Shown: positions 17,184-26,997, counted from the stretch's first letter. The stretch is 64,000 nucleotides of DNA from Chryseobacterium sp. (GCA_031277615.1 JAITMC010000028.1:1-64000), one strand, 5' to 3'. The notes: generated by a model not told the origin, from the letters alone. Numbers and translations: made by a program.

Positions 17184-18005
17184 ATGAAAAGCACTACCTT
17201 TTTAACGATCTGTAGCCTGCTCATTTCAATTTTTTCATTCGGGCAGACCAGTACAGAGCAATTTGAAACTGAATCCGTAGGCAGCACCAGCTTTACGGAT
17301 AATGGGGTCATTTTTAATATTATTTCGCATACTTCGACGTTCAATATTGTTAATTTCCCTAATACGGGATGGAATGGTAACGCTAATGACAACCGGTATA
17401 TCGACAATACTTCCAATGTAAGTCCGCAACAGGCGTCATTCAGTGTAAAAACGACTTCCAATTTATTTAAAGTGAACAGGTTCTGGGTATATGTTTCTGA
17501 CAGGTTTTCCAATCAGAATGCACAGGGAACGCTTACTATTACAGGAAAATTGAGTGGAGTAACCAAGTTTAGTACTACAAAAACCAACAATTTTGCTACT
17601 TCTCTTGGCAATACCAATGGCTATACTCTGATTGATCTGACCAACCTAAACGGACAGAATTATTCTAACATCGTGATTGACCAGCTTCAGCTGACTCTTG
17701 GAGGTAATTATTACTATCTTGGATTTGATGCTTTCATGTGGGTAAAAGACAGCAATATTGTTTTGGCAGCTCATGAAGCAAAAGCAGCACAGAAAGGAAT
17801 GCAGATTTATCCCAACCCAACTGAGGGACCTTTTACCATTACAACGGAAAAAGATCTGAAAGCTGAGGTCTACAGTATGGATGGGAAACTGATGAAGCGT
17901 ATGGACCTTCAGAAAGGAACTCAAAAAGCAGATCTTTCCGAGTTTCCGGCAGGAACCTATCTCATTAAAACTCTATCAGGATCTTCCAAGATCATTAAAA
18001 AATAA
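17184..18005 (+). CDS. T9SS type A sorting domain-containing protein
   Basis: 273 residues with a signal peptide (1-21, SIFSFGQ). Residues 22-190 form a beta-rich domain that looks like a carbohydrate-binding-module or DUF4465-like jelly roll (FWVYVSDRF, YYLGFDAFMWV). Residues about 205-273 are the type IX secretion sorting domain: IYPNPTEGPFTI, AEVYSMDGKLM, GTYLIKT and the ending KIIKK. It is therefore a secreted or surface protein. It lies 36 bp after the tail-collar gene, probably in one transcript, and ends at a strong terminator. Confidence 0.88.
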   Translation: MKSTTFLTICSLLISIFSFGQTSTEQFETESVGSTSFTDNGVIFNIISHTSTFNIVNFPNTGWNGNANDNRYIDNTSNVSPQQASFSVKTTSNLFKVNRFWVYVSDRFSNQNAQGTLTITGKLSGVTKFSTTKTNNFATSLGNTNGYTLIDLTNLNGQNYSNIVIDQLQLTLGGNYYYLGFDAFMWVKDSNIVLAAHEAKAAQKGMQIYPNPTEGPFTITTEKDLKAEVYSMDGKLMKRMDLQKGTQKADLSEFPAGTYLIKTLSGSSKIIKK

Positions 18006-18061
18006 TCCCAATTTTTCATAAGCGCTTGTGCAGTGATAAAGATTCTAATGCATAAATGATA

Positions 18062-18091
18062 AGAGGCTGTCTCACCTTTGAGACAGCCTCT
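18062..18091 (+). terminator. Strong terminator after T9SS protein gene
   Basis: A perfect 13-bp stem (AGAGGCTGTCTCA with its complement) around a 4-nt loop is followed by ATTTTG. It closes the tail-collar / T9SS transcript. Confidence 0.85.
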
Positions 18092-18158
18092 ATTTTGATT
18101 GTTCGTGTAAACTTATTGAATTTTTAATCGTTAAGTTTATGGTATTTTGCTATATCTA

Positions 18159-18734
18159 TCAATCGATGAATATTGTTGATTGATCCTGAATATCTGTCAA
18201 CTGATTAAATGTAAACGAGAAATAATTGGCCTGACCTATCTTTCCCTCAATGAATTTCGTGGATCTTCCTATTTCCTCATTATTAATATCTTTAACTCTA
18301 ATCATCATATCTCCTTTGAAATCATCTGTAAATATCACGTAAACCTGTAAAACATTATTACCCTCCAGTACAATTTTACCTGCTTCAATCCCTTTTTTCT
18401 GTAACTGTGGAGACAAAACAGTTTTATTCCTCAGCACCTTTCCTGCTCCATCATAAGCTGATTTTCCAAATGCTGTTACCGTTTTCCCAGTAATTTCTCC
18501 TGTCTTGGCGGCTCCTTTTACAAACAGTTCGTCACCTTCATTTACTATTTTGCTGTATGTTTTGGTAATTGCTCTAAAGACACCGAAGCATGCTAAAACA
18601 ATACACAGGATCATGCTGATAAGAAAAGGGTACTTGAAGGATATTCTTTTCCTGATGATCAACATAAAAATAGCATATAACATAAATAAAAATGCAATGC
18701 CTGCAAGAGTGAATACAATAATAATTTCTAACAT
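18159..18734 (-). CDS. Membrane protein of the vgrG island
   Basis: 191 residues. Two transmembrane segments (about 4-26 and 36-55) precede a soluble domain of about 130 residues with a Gly/Lys/Thr-rich amphipathic stretch (GAAKTGEITGKTVTAFGK) and a beta-rich end (LQVYVIFTDDFKGDMMIRV). No family is recognised. It starts 7 bp after the stop of the lipoprotein gene and is the last gene of the vgrG - lipase - lipoprotein transcript. Position suggests a membrane-bound immunity or accessory protein for the effector; this is inferred from gene order alone. Confidence 0.6.
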   Translation of the reverse strand: MLEIIIVFTLAGIAFLFMLYAIFMLIIRKRISFKYPFLISMILCIVLACFGVFRAITKTYSKIVNEGDELFVKGAAKTGEITGKTVTAFGKSAYDGAGKVLRNKTVLSPQLQKKGIEAGKIVLEGNNVLQVYVIFTDDFKGDMMIRVKDINNEEIGRSTKFIEGKIGQANYFSFTFNQLTDIQDQSTIFID

Positions 18735-18741
18735 TGTGTAT

Positions 18742-19335
18742 TTATTTTTTTGATTTTATTTCTTCCAATTGTTGTTTTACATCTTCCGGGAACCAAGGGA
18801 GAATAGGATTATCTTTAAATTGTTCAAATAGATAATCTGGTGTTGAATAACTATTCGGAAGCCTTAATTTCTTTAATTGATCTTTGTATTGCTCCCGATC
18901 TTCATAAACTTCTAATTTATTACTTTCAGAATTAATTATAAAATATAGTCTGGGCTTAATAGGAAATGGTATATCAGTATCCGGATCATTTGAAATTATC
19001 TCTTCATCAATTCCAAAAATATATGGTGGGAAAATATTGCATTCTGTTACTGTAGTAAGACTGTATAAATCTACTGTTGAGCCGTTCTTAAAATTGAAAG
19101 AGTCTTTACTCTGTGTAGGTAAATACCACTCTTTTGAACCTGTTACCTGCATTAGCTGGTAAGGCTTAATTAAAGGAACTACATTATGATCCTCAGACAA
19201 TGTTTCCCAATAAAATTTATCAATTTTTGCAGCTAAATAAGGATTATCCGGGACTATTTTATGTTTGATATTTTCAACTTTATTACAGCTCAATAACAAC
19301 AGTAAGACTATTAATAATAAACTTTTTTTTATCAT
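18742..19335 (-). CDS. Lipoprotein, candidate immunity protein to the lipase effector
   Basis: 197 residues. The lipobox LLSC gives lipidated Cys17. The mature part is mostly hydrophilic with several Trp and Tyr (KFYWETLSEDHN, KEWYLPTQSK) and ends EEIKSKK. No family is recognised. It starts 11 bp after the stop of the lipase-like effector gene. Known lipase effectors of T6SS are usually paired with periplasmic lipoprotein immunity proteins directly downstream, so this gene fits that role; the proof would be genetic. Confidence 0.6.
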   Translation of the reverse strand: MIKKSLLLIVLLLLLSCNKVENIKHKIVPDNPYLAAKIDKFYWETLSEDHNVVPLIKPYQLMQVTGSKEWYLPTQSKDSFNFKNGSTVDLYSLTTVTECNIFPPYIFGIDEEIISNDPDTDIPFPIKPRLYFIINSESNKLEVYEDREQYKDQLKKLRLPNSYSTPDYLFEQFKDNPILPWFPEDVKQQLEEIKSKK

Positions 19336-19346
19336 TTTAATTAATT

Positions 19347-21980
19347 TTATCTAGTATCACGAATCCATTTTAAACGTTCTTCGTACATTTTATCTTTCAT
19401 ATTTTTCATAGCTTTTTCAAGCCTTTTAATGGAATTAACCTTCCAATCAATTTGTTCCTTAGAATATTTATTACTCCAACTTCCCTTTATTTTCATGTGG
19501 TCATTTCCTCCTGCAATATCATGATAGAGAAAACCAGTAATGATACAAATTACATCATATTCAATGACTCTTTCACCATTAGAAGATGGCCGTAAATCAA
19601 ATTGGTCCTCAAAGTTATGTTTAATTTCGACTGAGCCATTTTTTTTAACAAACACAGTTGATTTTAATGATATACTCCTTAAGAGCCAAGCCAACTCATT
19701 GATTGCAACTTTCCATGTATTAAGATACTTCGTACTGAACGGATTTTTAAATTGTTCCCACATACCTTTTTCATCAGATCTTTTTCCTCCAAGCTGGAGT
19801 CCATTACCTTTTTTAGGATCTGGATGCACAAAAATAAAATTAAAGTCTTCTTTTAAATATTTAGAATTATTAATTACTCGCTCTCCAATCAATCTTTCTC
19901 TTTCAATAACAGCAGGATCTTCATTTATTTTTTTTGTCAGTCGTTCACTATTGCTAATATCTACCTCTCCGGTCTGAAGCATTGAATAAAGACCGGCTTC
20001 AAAAAGATTATCAATATTACCATCTTCAAGACCAATTGTTTTTGCGAAACTTTGCCTTGCACCATGCCCCCAGCCGGAACCATCATATTCTCTATCTCCT
20101 TTCCACCATTCTAAAATATTAGAATACCAATGTTTTTCTGCTTTTAATTCTTCTTTTGCTTTATCTATCCACACTTTTATACCGGGAGTGTTTGCAATAC
20201 TGGTTTTTATCATTCTGTTTTTTCCCTCACCTTCTACAAAGGTTTTTTCTTCTTTTTTCTTTTGTTCATTTGTAGAGGCGGCAGAATAATGAACTTTATA
20301 AAAAATATCTTTTCCAGCATCCTGTATTCTATCCCAAATAGTCTGGTCCTGATATTTTTCCCAATCCGCCAGAACTCCTTTATTGAACATTAAGCCTACC
20401 GGAGCAAAATGAGCCTGAAGCTCCATCTCATGTACTTTGGCAAAAGCAAGCAGCGCACCTAATTTACGTCGATAGAGTTCACTTTTCATGTAAATATGCT
20501 GTTTTATTCCTTCTTTTTTAGCAATAGATTGCATCATGATGTCCTGAAACCACAAAGGCAATATCTTTCCTATTCTAGGGATAGGATAAGAAGCCGGAGC
20601 ATATTTCTTCTTAGGGTCGGCCGTTGTTTCATTACGGTAATCCTTATAATGATGATATGCTTTCCAGTAATCTTTAACACATTGTCTGAAAGTATGACCT
20701 TTTTCATTAGGACTTCCATCCGGGTTAAATGATTTATCCAAGAGTCTTTTAGGGAAATGGTATCCATCTTCAGAAAAAAATCCGTCATGGCTTTCCCCTT
20801 TATAAAATCCCCAGCTTTCTATATAGAGATTGTCTTTTTCATTACAAGCGTTTTTCACATAAGGAATATCACCCATACGCGTAACAAACAATGCCCGGTC
20901 ATTAGGGAAGGTAAACTGTACAGATCTTTTTATGAGTCCTCCCCATGAAGAATCTCCAAGAAGTTCATTCATTTTCTCGTAGATTCCCTGATTTTGGTAA
21001 AGCTTTTCTCTGGAAAAAATATCACCTACCCATTCCAAGACCCATTCATTGACAAAGTCTTCAAAATAATACTTTTTAAAACTTTCATAATCCTGCCCGT
21101 ATAACCCTTGTGGCTGATGAGTTCCTAAAAAAAGAATATTCATTGGAATTTCATCCCATCCCATTTCGTAAGCATAATAAATTATCCCCAAAGCAACCCC
21201 TGCTGCAATGGCAGCGCCCTGGCTATGTCCGACTACGGTAATTGGTTTATATTGTGGAGAATAACTTAATGCACCCAGGTTATTTTCTTTTACCCTGTAT
21301 ATTTCATCTTTTTGCTTAATATTCCATTTTTGCTTTGCCCATGCATATCCCTGAGCAATTCCGTGCTCTACCCGATGTGCTCCTGATGACTGTAAGCCAT
21401 GAGAACCATTAATAAAATGAGCATTATTCTGAGCATGAAAATATTCTTTGAAAATTTGGGAGTATCTTTTTTTGGAAACATTATCATAACCCTCCCAATA
21501 GCCTTCAAATTGTTCTTTTGCTGCAAAAATCCAACGAAAACGCTCTGTCTCTTTATAATTTTTATCACTGTATAAAGTGCCTCCTCCTTTCTCATTGATC
21601 CTGGCCAGTTCATCATTGGTGAGTATATCCGCTTCATCAGTAATTTTTTTTTCGCTCATATTCGCACCCCGAAGCGGATTCTGCTTAGGATCATCGGGAA
21701 TTTTATCTGTAATTACATTAAGATATGAATCAAAATTCTTCTTTGGACTACTCAGATAACCATTACAGAAAATAACATCACCATTTAAAAATGGTTCAGG
21801 GTAGTTAAGCATAGGAGGTTTAGGAGGCTCTTCAGGGTTTCCATAAAGAACACCTTTTTCTTTTCCTACCTGAACAACCTTTTGAGCTGAATAATTTTCA
21901 ATATTTTCTTTAGAGTAAATTTTGTAATTGCCACCAACTATTTTGGTAATATTCCCTTTTACAATTCTTGTTCTGCTCAT
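19347..21980 (-). CDS. Putative T6SS lipase-like effector
   Basis: 877 residues, no signal peptide. The N-terminus (1-55) has a run with IVKGNITKIVGGNYKIYS and VLYGNPEEPPKPP that I recall from other Bacteroidota T6SS effectors. An alpha/beta-hydrolase core has PITVVGHSQGAAIAAG, with nucleophile Ser253 in GHSQG, followed by a Gly-rich helix as in Tle-type lipases. His/Asp candidates lie in SHDGFFSEDGYHF (about 390-410). The C-terminal half (about 550-877) is helical and unassigned. It starts 11 bp after vgrG and is followed by a lipoprotein gene. Inferred role: phospholipase or lipase toxin delivered with VgrG. Confidence 0.75.
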   Translation of the reverse strand: MSRTRIVKGNITKIVGGNYKIYSKENIENYSAQKVVQVGKEKGVLYGNPEEPPKPPMLNYPEPFLNGDVIFCNGYLSSPKKNFDSYLNVITDKIPDDPKQNPLRGANMSEKKITDEADILTNDELARINEKGGGTLYSDKNYKETERFRWIFAAKEQFEGYWEGYDNVSKKRYSQIFKEYFHAQNNAHFINGSHGLQSSGAHRVEHGIAQGYAWAKQKWNIKQKDEIYRVKENNLGALSYSPQYKPITVVGHSQGAAIAAGVALGIIYYAYEMGWDEIPMNILFLGTHQPQGLYGQDYESFKKYYFEDFVNEWVLEWVGDIFSREKLYQNQGIYEKMNELLGDSSWGGLIKRSVQFTFPNDRALFVTRMGDIPYVKNACNEKDNLYIESWGFYKGESHDGFFSEDGYHFPKRLLDKSFNPDGSPNEKGHTFRQCVKDYWKAYHHYKDYRNETTADPKKKYAPASYPIPRIGKILPLWFQDIMMQSIAKKEGIKQHIYMKSELYRRKLGALLAFAKVHEMELQAHFAPVGLMFNKGVLADWEKYQDQTIWDRIQDAGKDIFYKVHYSAASTNEQKKKEEKTFVEGEGKNRMIKTSIANTPGIKVWIDKAKEELKAEKHWYSNILEWWKGDREYDGSGWGHGARQSFAKTIGLEDGNIDNLFEAGLYSMLQTGEVDISNSERLTKKINEDPAVIERERLIGERVINNSKYLKEDFNFIFVHPDPKKGNGLQLGGKRSDEKGMWEQFKNPFSTKYLNTWKVAINELAWLLRSISLKSTVFVKKNGSVEIKHNFEDQFDLRPSSNGERVIEYDVICIITGFLYHDIAGGNDHMKIKGSWSNKYSKEQIDWKVNSIKRLEKAMKNMKDKMYEERLKWIRDTR

Positions 21981-21991
21981 GACCTGCTTTT

Positions 21992-23923
21992 TTAGAAATT
22001 ATTGCTTTTCTCACCGCTGCTGTTTAGGACCTGTTTTTCAGAATGGTGTTCATAATTTTCCTGTGTCTGTACGACAACTTTACCATCACTTATTTCATTT
22101 CGTCCTTTTTTCGTCTGACTATGAACATCTCCTTCAATGATTTCAGTTAGTTTTCCGGTAATCATCATACTGGCATCACCGATTACAGAGGTCATTTTCA
22201 TCGCGCCGATACTTTGTATCTCGTTCAGGGTAACTGTTTCTGTTTTGTTCATACCCACTGTATTATTCTGATTTGCTATTACATTAGTTGTCATATTCTG
22301 CCCTACATTAATATCCAGATTGGCTCCTACATTAAATGTCATATTTCGAGGGGATGTTACGGTAATGTTTCCCTTTCCGTCCATAAAATAGGTATTTCCA
22401 CTTGGATCTTCAATATGAATACTGCCTTCAGTATCATTAAAGATGACCTTGTTTCCGCTTCGGGTCTGTATGGATTTGATATGATTGTTGAGTCCACCTC
22501 CCAAACCGGTCTGCCCATGAAACATTCCTCCCATTGCAAAAGGAAAATCGGGATGATGGTATTCAAAACCAACCATTACCTGGTCTCCAACCTCCGGAAT
22601 TGCAACAAATCCCCGGTTTTGAGTAATAACATCGGTACCTCCGGCATCAGGACTCATCATCCGTATAAAGTGAGTACCATCATTTTGTTGCCAGTCAAAC
22701 CTTACTTGTATCCTTCCTTGGTTAAGTGGGTCAGTATTGGATATAACAGAGGCAAGTTGAGGCTCAGCATATGGAAGTTTAAATTCCGGAGCGGGAACAT
22801 ATCCGGTACCTTCAGCAATAGCTTCAAACGATCCCGCATAATACCCTCTGGCATTGACCTCATGAGTTACTTCCGTCATCATAAGCCGGGTGAAATAAGA
22901 AGTTTCGTTGCTATTTAATTTTCTCATTTTGATATCAGCCGTGCAGCCCGGAAACAAAAAAGGGACAGAAGTATTCCCAGAAACAGTAAAAACTTCGACT
23001 GCTGCACTTCCTGCTGCACTTTTCTGAGCATCTTCAATATCAAGATACATATTTGCATTGACAGGAGAAGAGACTAAGGAACGGGCTTTAAAAATGTTCT
23101 CATTGATTTCATATGATTTTGCAGCGAGTTGACTAAGGTGTTTAATACTTGCCGTGGAGCTAAGTGATTTTTCATGATTGCTGCTATTGTATCCAAAAAA
23201 TTCAGGTTTTATATGTACAGCTTTCAATTGAACACAAACATCACTTACATTGCTCCCGTAAATAAGCTGTATAGGAGACTCCTTAGGAGGAAGCCATCCG
23301 AAATAGAGCGTCTCTCCATCATAATAAAACTGTTCGCCATAAGTTTCTGCCAACCTTGCAAGATAGTTATAATGAGTCTCTTTATATTGTACGCTATAAT
23401 TAATATAAGCTGTATTTCTTGTATTTATCTTATAATCATATTTACCAGATCCTAAGGTCTCTTTAATAATTCTATCCGCAATAATTGATGTATTTACAGG
23501 TTGGCTTCCCCCAAAACTTTGAATGTGAAGAGCAGAATCCATCAAAATTGTCGGGCTTTTCCCTTTTAATATAATATTTCCAAGACTCATTTTTTCATGA
23601 CTGAATGCAACCTCTGTAATAAGTCCTACAAATGTTCTTTCCGGACTATTATTTTCATAATCCTTGTATTTAAAAACAATTGTTATTCTTTTCCCTAAAA
23701 ACAATTGAGCATCTTCCAGATTATGGTCCTGTATCTCACTCAGGGAATCATGAGCCAGAATAAGTTCAAAATTATGATGTTTTCTTATACTCTGTTTCAG
23801 ACGAAAATGATTAAAATGTTTGATTATTTTGCCTTCAATAATAATGTCAAGCTTAACTACCCGATTGATTCCTGGAACCTCGTTCTGTGAAATCATTTCT
23901 GAATTTGAAATGTTTTTTCTCAT
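21992..23923 (-). CDS. vgrG: Type VI secretion system tip protein VgrG (TssI)
   Basis: 643 residues. The N-terminal gp27-like region (about 1-390) is followed by a gp5 OB-fold (about 395-475: DPLNQGRIQVRFDWQ, MMSPDAGG, GFVAIPEVGDQVMVGFEY), then a Thr/Asn/Ile-rich beta-helix (about 500-600, repeats such as NVGANLDINVGQN). This is the spike of the contractile injection machine. No core tss genes (tube, sheath, baseplate, membrane complex) are in the window, so this is an orphan vgrG island that must use a system encoded elsewhere. It heads an apparent four-gene transcript that carries the effector and two candidate immunity genes. Confidence 0.92.
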   Translation of the reverse strand: MRKNISNSEMISQNEVPGINRVVKLDIIIEGKIIKHFNHFRLKQSIRKHHNFELILAHDSLSEIQDHNLEDAQLFLGKRITIVFKYKDYENNSPERTFVGLITEVAFSHEKMSLGNIILKGKSPTILMDSALHIQSFGGSQPVNTSIIADRIIKETLGSGKYDYKINTRNTAYINYSVQYKETHYNYLARLAETYGEQFYYDGETLYFGWLPPKESPIQLIYGSNVSDVCVQLKAVHIKPEFFGYNSSNHEKSLSSTASIKHLSQLAAKSYEINENIFKARSLVSSPVNANMYLDIEDAQKSAAGSAAVEVFTVSGNTSVPFLFPGCTADIKMRKLNSNETSYFTRLMMTEVTHEVNARGYYAGSFEAIAEGTGYVPAPEFKLPYAEPQLASVISNTDPLNQGRIQVRFDWQQNDGTHFIRMMSPDAGGTDVITQNRGFVAIPEVGDQVMVGFEYHHPDFPFAMGGMFHGQTGLGGGLNNHIKSIQTRSGNKVIFNDTEGSIHIEDPSGNTYFMDGKGNITVTSPRNMTFNVGANLDINVGQNMTTNVIANQNNTVGMNKTETVTLNEIQSIGAMKMTSVIGDASMMITGKLTEIIEGDVHSQTKKGRNEISDGKVVVQTQENYEHHSEKQVLNSSGEKSNNF

Positions 23924-24273
23924 ACAATTAATGTGTTTTTATTGAAAATATATCACTAAAATAAGAAATAAAACATTAAATATCTTAATAATAAATTGCA
24001 TTTTTTTTGCATATTTCTATAAAATTAAAATGCAAAAAATGTAGTTATAAGAATACAAAAATGAGATAAGAATGGCCGATAATACAGTAACAGAGGCTTC
24101 AGGCTATAGCAAAAAGAAATATGAGAAGGTGTGAGAATTACAAATTTGAGTCAGGAGAATTCCAAATTTCCTGAATTTTATAGAAAAGTAAAAGAAATCC
24201 GAATATCTCAAAAGTTAAAATTTGACAGGTTTAAGCTCGATAAAATATAAATCTATATGATATTCTCATTTAC
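23924..24273. other. AT-rich intergenic region upstream of vgrG
   Basis: 350 bp between the helicase stop and the vgrG start, both on the minus strand. It should contain the vgrG promoter and the end of the helicase transcript. A weak inverted repeat, TTTTTTGCAT (24003-24012) with ATGCAAAAAA (24030-24039), is present. A 20-codon plus-strand frame (from 24072, MADNTVTEASG) and a longer open frame behind it (to about 24249) look like random or decayed coding sequence; I do not call a gene. Confidence 0.5.
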
Positions 24274-26964
24274 TTACCGTGTCCATTTATGAAGATGTTC
24301 TATCCTCACGTTGGTTTTCAGCATCGACTGGAATCTCAGCTGTAATAAGATGCGGCGGCCTTCAATGGTTCTGGTAAAGAGCAGTTCTGATTTTTCAATT
24401 TTATTGCTCCAGACTGAGATAAAATAATCTGCGCTTTTTTTGTTTCTGGCAAAAATTTCCGGGACAGGAAAATATATTTTCTTTTTCTTGAAGAAGGATT
24501 TGGTATTCTGTTTCAGCAGATATCTGGGATTATCAACATGAGAGATAACTTCCTGAAGGATCTGGATAAACTGTGATTTTTCGTAATGGCTGCCTCCTTC
24601 AAGATAGCAGAAAACATCCCGGGTATTGTCTGAACTCACTACCCGCAGCTTTTCAGGGGCTGTCGTAATGATTCTTTCGCGGATCAGGCATATCAGCACG
24701 ACCTCTCCGATAAGGCCGAGCTGTTTACCCACATCTTTATATTTCAGATATTGTCGCGATGCCTTATAGAACTGTCCTCCGTATCTCATGGTCCCTCCAA
24801 CGCCCAGTACAAAGGTTATTAAAGTAAAGCTTTTCCGGGAATCTATTGAATCTAAATTTTCCAGTAATCCCAAGAAGATGTCTTTTCCAAAAAGAAGGAC
24901 CGAAGAAACAAGAATTCCGGAAAGATCACCCATAACTTTTTTAACGTAGTTCATCTTCATCTCCTTCGCTTCGATCATATCCGCCGAAGGAACTTTGATT
25001 TCCTCTACCAGAATATTTCCTTTATCCAGGGCTTCTTTCCATCGCAGACTGAGCTTTTCCCTCTCCTGTGCGCGGGAAAATGTTTCCTGATTGATTGCCG
25101 GAAGATTTTCTGTTTTTTCGATGGTTCCGAGGGCAAGTCTTTCAAAATTGTTTTCAATAGAGGCCTCTTCTCTGTTGGAGATTCCTACAAAGGTTCTGAA
25201 TCTTTTCTTTACGATATCCAGATCCTGCCCTCCGTTTTCAGCCTGTGGGTCAAAACATATAAGGTGCCATATATTCCCGCTTTTACCGGGAGTGTCTTTA
25301 TCGGTTCTTATCACCCGCCCTCTCATCTGATTGGAAAGGACAAAAGAACTTACGAAACTGGCCAGAATCAGGGTGTTCATTTTCGGAGCATCCCAGCCCT
25401 CGCCCAGCAGGGATTTTGTTCCGATCAGAATCTGCACATCTCCGGATTGAAAAATTTCGGTTACGATATGTACGATATCATCTTTGATCTGTTCGGTAAG
25501 ACTGATCTGAACATAGTCGCTGTCATAGGTAAGCGGTGAACAGGATATTGTAGATATTCCCTTTTTAAGGCAAAGCTCAACTACCTGATCTTTAGCCGAG
25601 GCGGGAATAATGACAAGGCTTCCCGTAAGAACGCCTATTTTTTTATTTTGCGTGTTTTCCCTTCTTAATTTTTCAAAAATGGGGACCGCTCCTATTTTGT
25701 CCAGCAGAAGTGTATTTTCAGGGCTGGTGCTGAGGTATTCTTTTTTAATAAAATCGGTGAGGATGACCATTTTCAGGTCTTTCTTCAATACTGAAAATTC
25801 AAAATCTGCTATATCTTTAATGCCCTGAAGCTTTCCGATACTGGCATTAAGGATCTGGCTGATATTTTTGTTTCCGAAAAAACTGATCGTTTTTTTCTCA
25901 AAAAAGCCCTGTCTTTTCAACCTGTTCTCTAATGCGGTACGATGTTCTTCCTGCTCCTTAAAATTGATTTCATCTACGATCAGATAAAAGTCGAGCAGTT
26001 CTTCAAACCAGAAAAAATCAAATTCAGGAATATATTTCTGATCATCTCCGATGATTTCAAAATGAATTTCGGCAATTTCTTTCTGTCTGAAGTTCAGATA
26101 TACCAGTCCTGATGTATAGGAGGAAATATTTTCATAGATCCATTCCAGATGCTCCGTAGGATTGTTATACAGAGGATGCTGCTCTAAAGCATTGAGGAGA
26201 ATATCATCCTGTTGGATTTCTTTGAAAAAAGCTTCTGCCTGGCTGTGATAGTGCCCTATCTTTTTCTGTTCTTCATAGGATGGCAAAGTAAAGTGTACCA
26301 GATCCTGATGTGGGCACAGATCTCCTTCAATCATCAGTTCAGGAACGGAGATCTCCGCATCAATAGGGCCATTCAGCTGTATATATTTTTGCCATTCATT
26401 TCCTGTAACATCAAAAGGAGGGGTTGCTGTAAGAGATACAACCACAGGTTCTATTTTGTTTTTAAGTTCCATCAGGCTCCGCCACCATGCATTCTTCAGA
26501 TGGTGTGCCTCATCAAAAATAAAGGTCTTTACTTTCTGTTTTTTCAGCTTCCTGATTATTTCTACCAAGGAAATCCGGGCAGTCTTTTTATCAGATACGG
26601 ATTCTTCCTCTTCCTCCTCGACATAGCCGGATGCCGCATGGATTCCCTGATAAGTAGTCACGGTAATAATACCCGGATTTTTAATGTCTCCCGAGATCCA
26701 TTCCGGAGTGGTTTCCCTATCCAGAAAAAGTTCACAGAATCTTTGGATCCATTGATTTTTTACGGCTAAAGTTGGGGCCACGATCAGAGCAGGATGATTA
26801 AGCCTCAGCATAATTTCCAGTCCAAGCACTGTTTTCCCGGAGCCTGGAGGGGCGGTTACATGCAGATGACCATCGTGAAGATACTCATCCATACTGTCAA
26901 GGAATTTCTGTTGATAGGTACGCCAGTTATATTTAAATTTTGCTTCTGAAGGGAAAATGGTCAT
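24274..26964 (-). CDS. DEAD/DEAH-box helicase with hydrophobic C-terminal region
   Basis: 896 residues. SF2 helicase motifs occur in order: APPGSGKT (38-45, motif I), FDEAHHL (motif II, DEAH 151-154), LTATPP (178-183, motif III), GTKSLLGEGWDAP (about 515-527) and QMRGRVIR (546-553, motif VI). An acidic run of Glu (116-121) lies in the first domain. After the core, residues about 690-770 hold hydrophobic stretches (GILVSSVLLFG, FTLITFVLGVGG, LGLIGEVVLICL), unusual for a helicase, and a basic end. No methyltransferase or nuclease partner is adjacent. It lies 33 bp after the SMUG2-like gene in one operon, so a DNA repair or defence role is inferred, not shown. Confidence 0.85.
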   Translation of the reverse strand: MTIFPSEAKFKYNWRTYQQKFLDSMDEYLHDGHLHVTAPPGSGKTVLGLEIMLRLNHPALIVAPTLAVKNQWIQRFCELFLDRETTPEWISGDIKNPGIITVTTYQGIHAASGYVEEEEEESVSDKKTARISLVEIIRKLKKQKVKTFIFDEAHHLKNAWWRSLMELKNKIEPVVVSLTATPPFDVTGNEWQKYIQLNGPIDAEISVPELMIEGDLCPHQDLVHFTLPSYEEQKKIGHYHSQAEAFFKEIQQDDILLNALEQHPLYNNPTEHLEWIYENISSYTSGLVYLNFRQKEIAEIHFEIIGDDQKYIPEFDFFWFEELLDFYLIVDEINFKEQEEHRTALENRLKRQGFFEKKTISFFGNKNISQILNASIGKLQGIKDIADFEFSVLKKDLKMVILTDFIKKEYLSTSPENTLLLDKIGAVPIFEKLRRENTQNKKIGVLTGSLVIIPASAKDQVVELCLKKGISTISCSPLTYDSDYVQISLTEQIKDDIVHIVTEIFQSGDVQILIGTKSLLGEGWDAPKMNTLILASFVSSFVLSNQMRGRVIRTDKDTPGKSGNIWHLICFDPQAENGGQDLDIVKKRFRTFVGISNREEASIENNFERLALGTIEKTENLPAINQETFSRAQEREKLSLRWKEALDKGNILVEEIKVPSADMIEAKEMKMNYVKKVMGDLSGILVSSVLLFGKDIFLGLLENLDSIDSRKSFTLITFVLGVGGTMRYGGQFYKASRQYLKYKDVGKQLGLIGEVVLICLIRERIITTAPEKLRVVSSDNTRDVFCYLEGGSHYEKSQFIQILQEVISHVDNPRYLLKQNTKSFFKKKKIYFPVPEIFARNKKSADYFISVWSNKIEKSELLFTRTIEGRRILLQLRFQSMLKTNVRIEHLHKWTR

Positions 26965-26997
26965 AGGTTATTCGTTTAGCTGAAAAATAGCCGGTAG

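Noticed and set aside
22214-22918. A 234-codon open frame on the plus strand within vgrG
   Set aside because: It is antisense to a well-supported gene, has no recognisable domain and lies in the frame shadow of vgrG.
16599-23923. A prophage based on the tail-collar protein and VgrG
   Set aside because: No capsid, terminase, integrase or lysis genes are present; VgrG belongs to the T6SS type.
24072-24249. A short frame (MADNTVTEASG...) with a following open stretch next to vgrG
   Set aside because: The frames do not join without a shift and do not resemble a known T6SS protein; a decayed fragment or chance cannot be separated.
24274-26964. Helicase as the restriction subunit of a type III system
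   Set aside because: There is no modification methylase nearby and no endonuclease motif in the C-terminal part.
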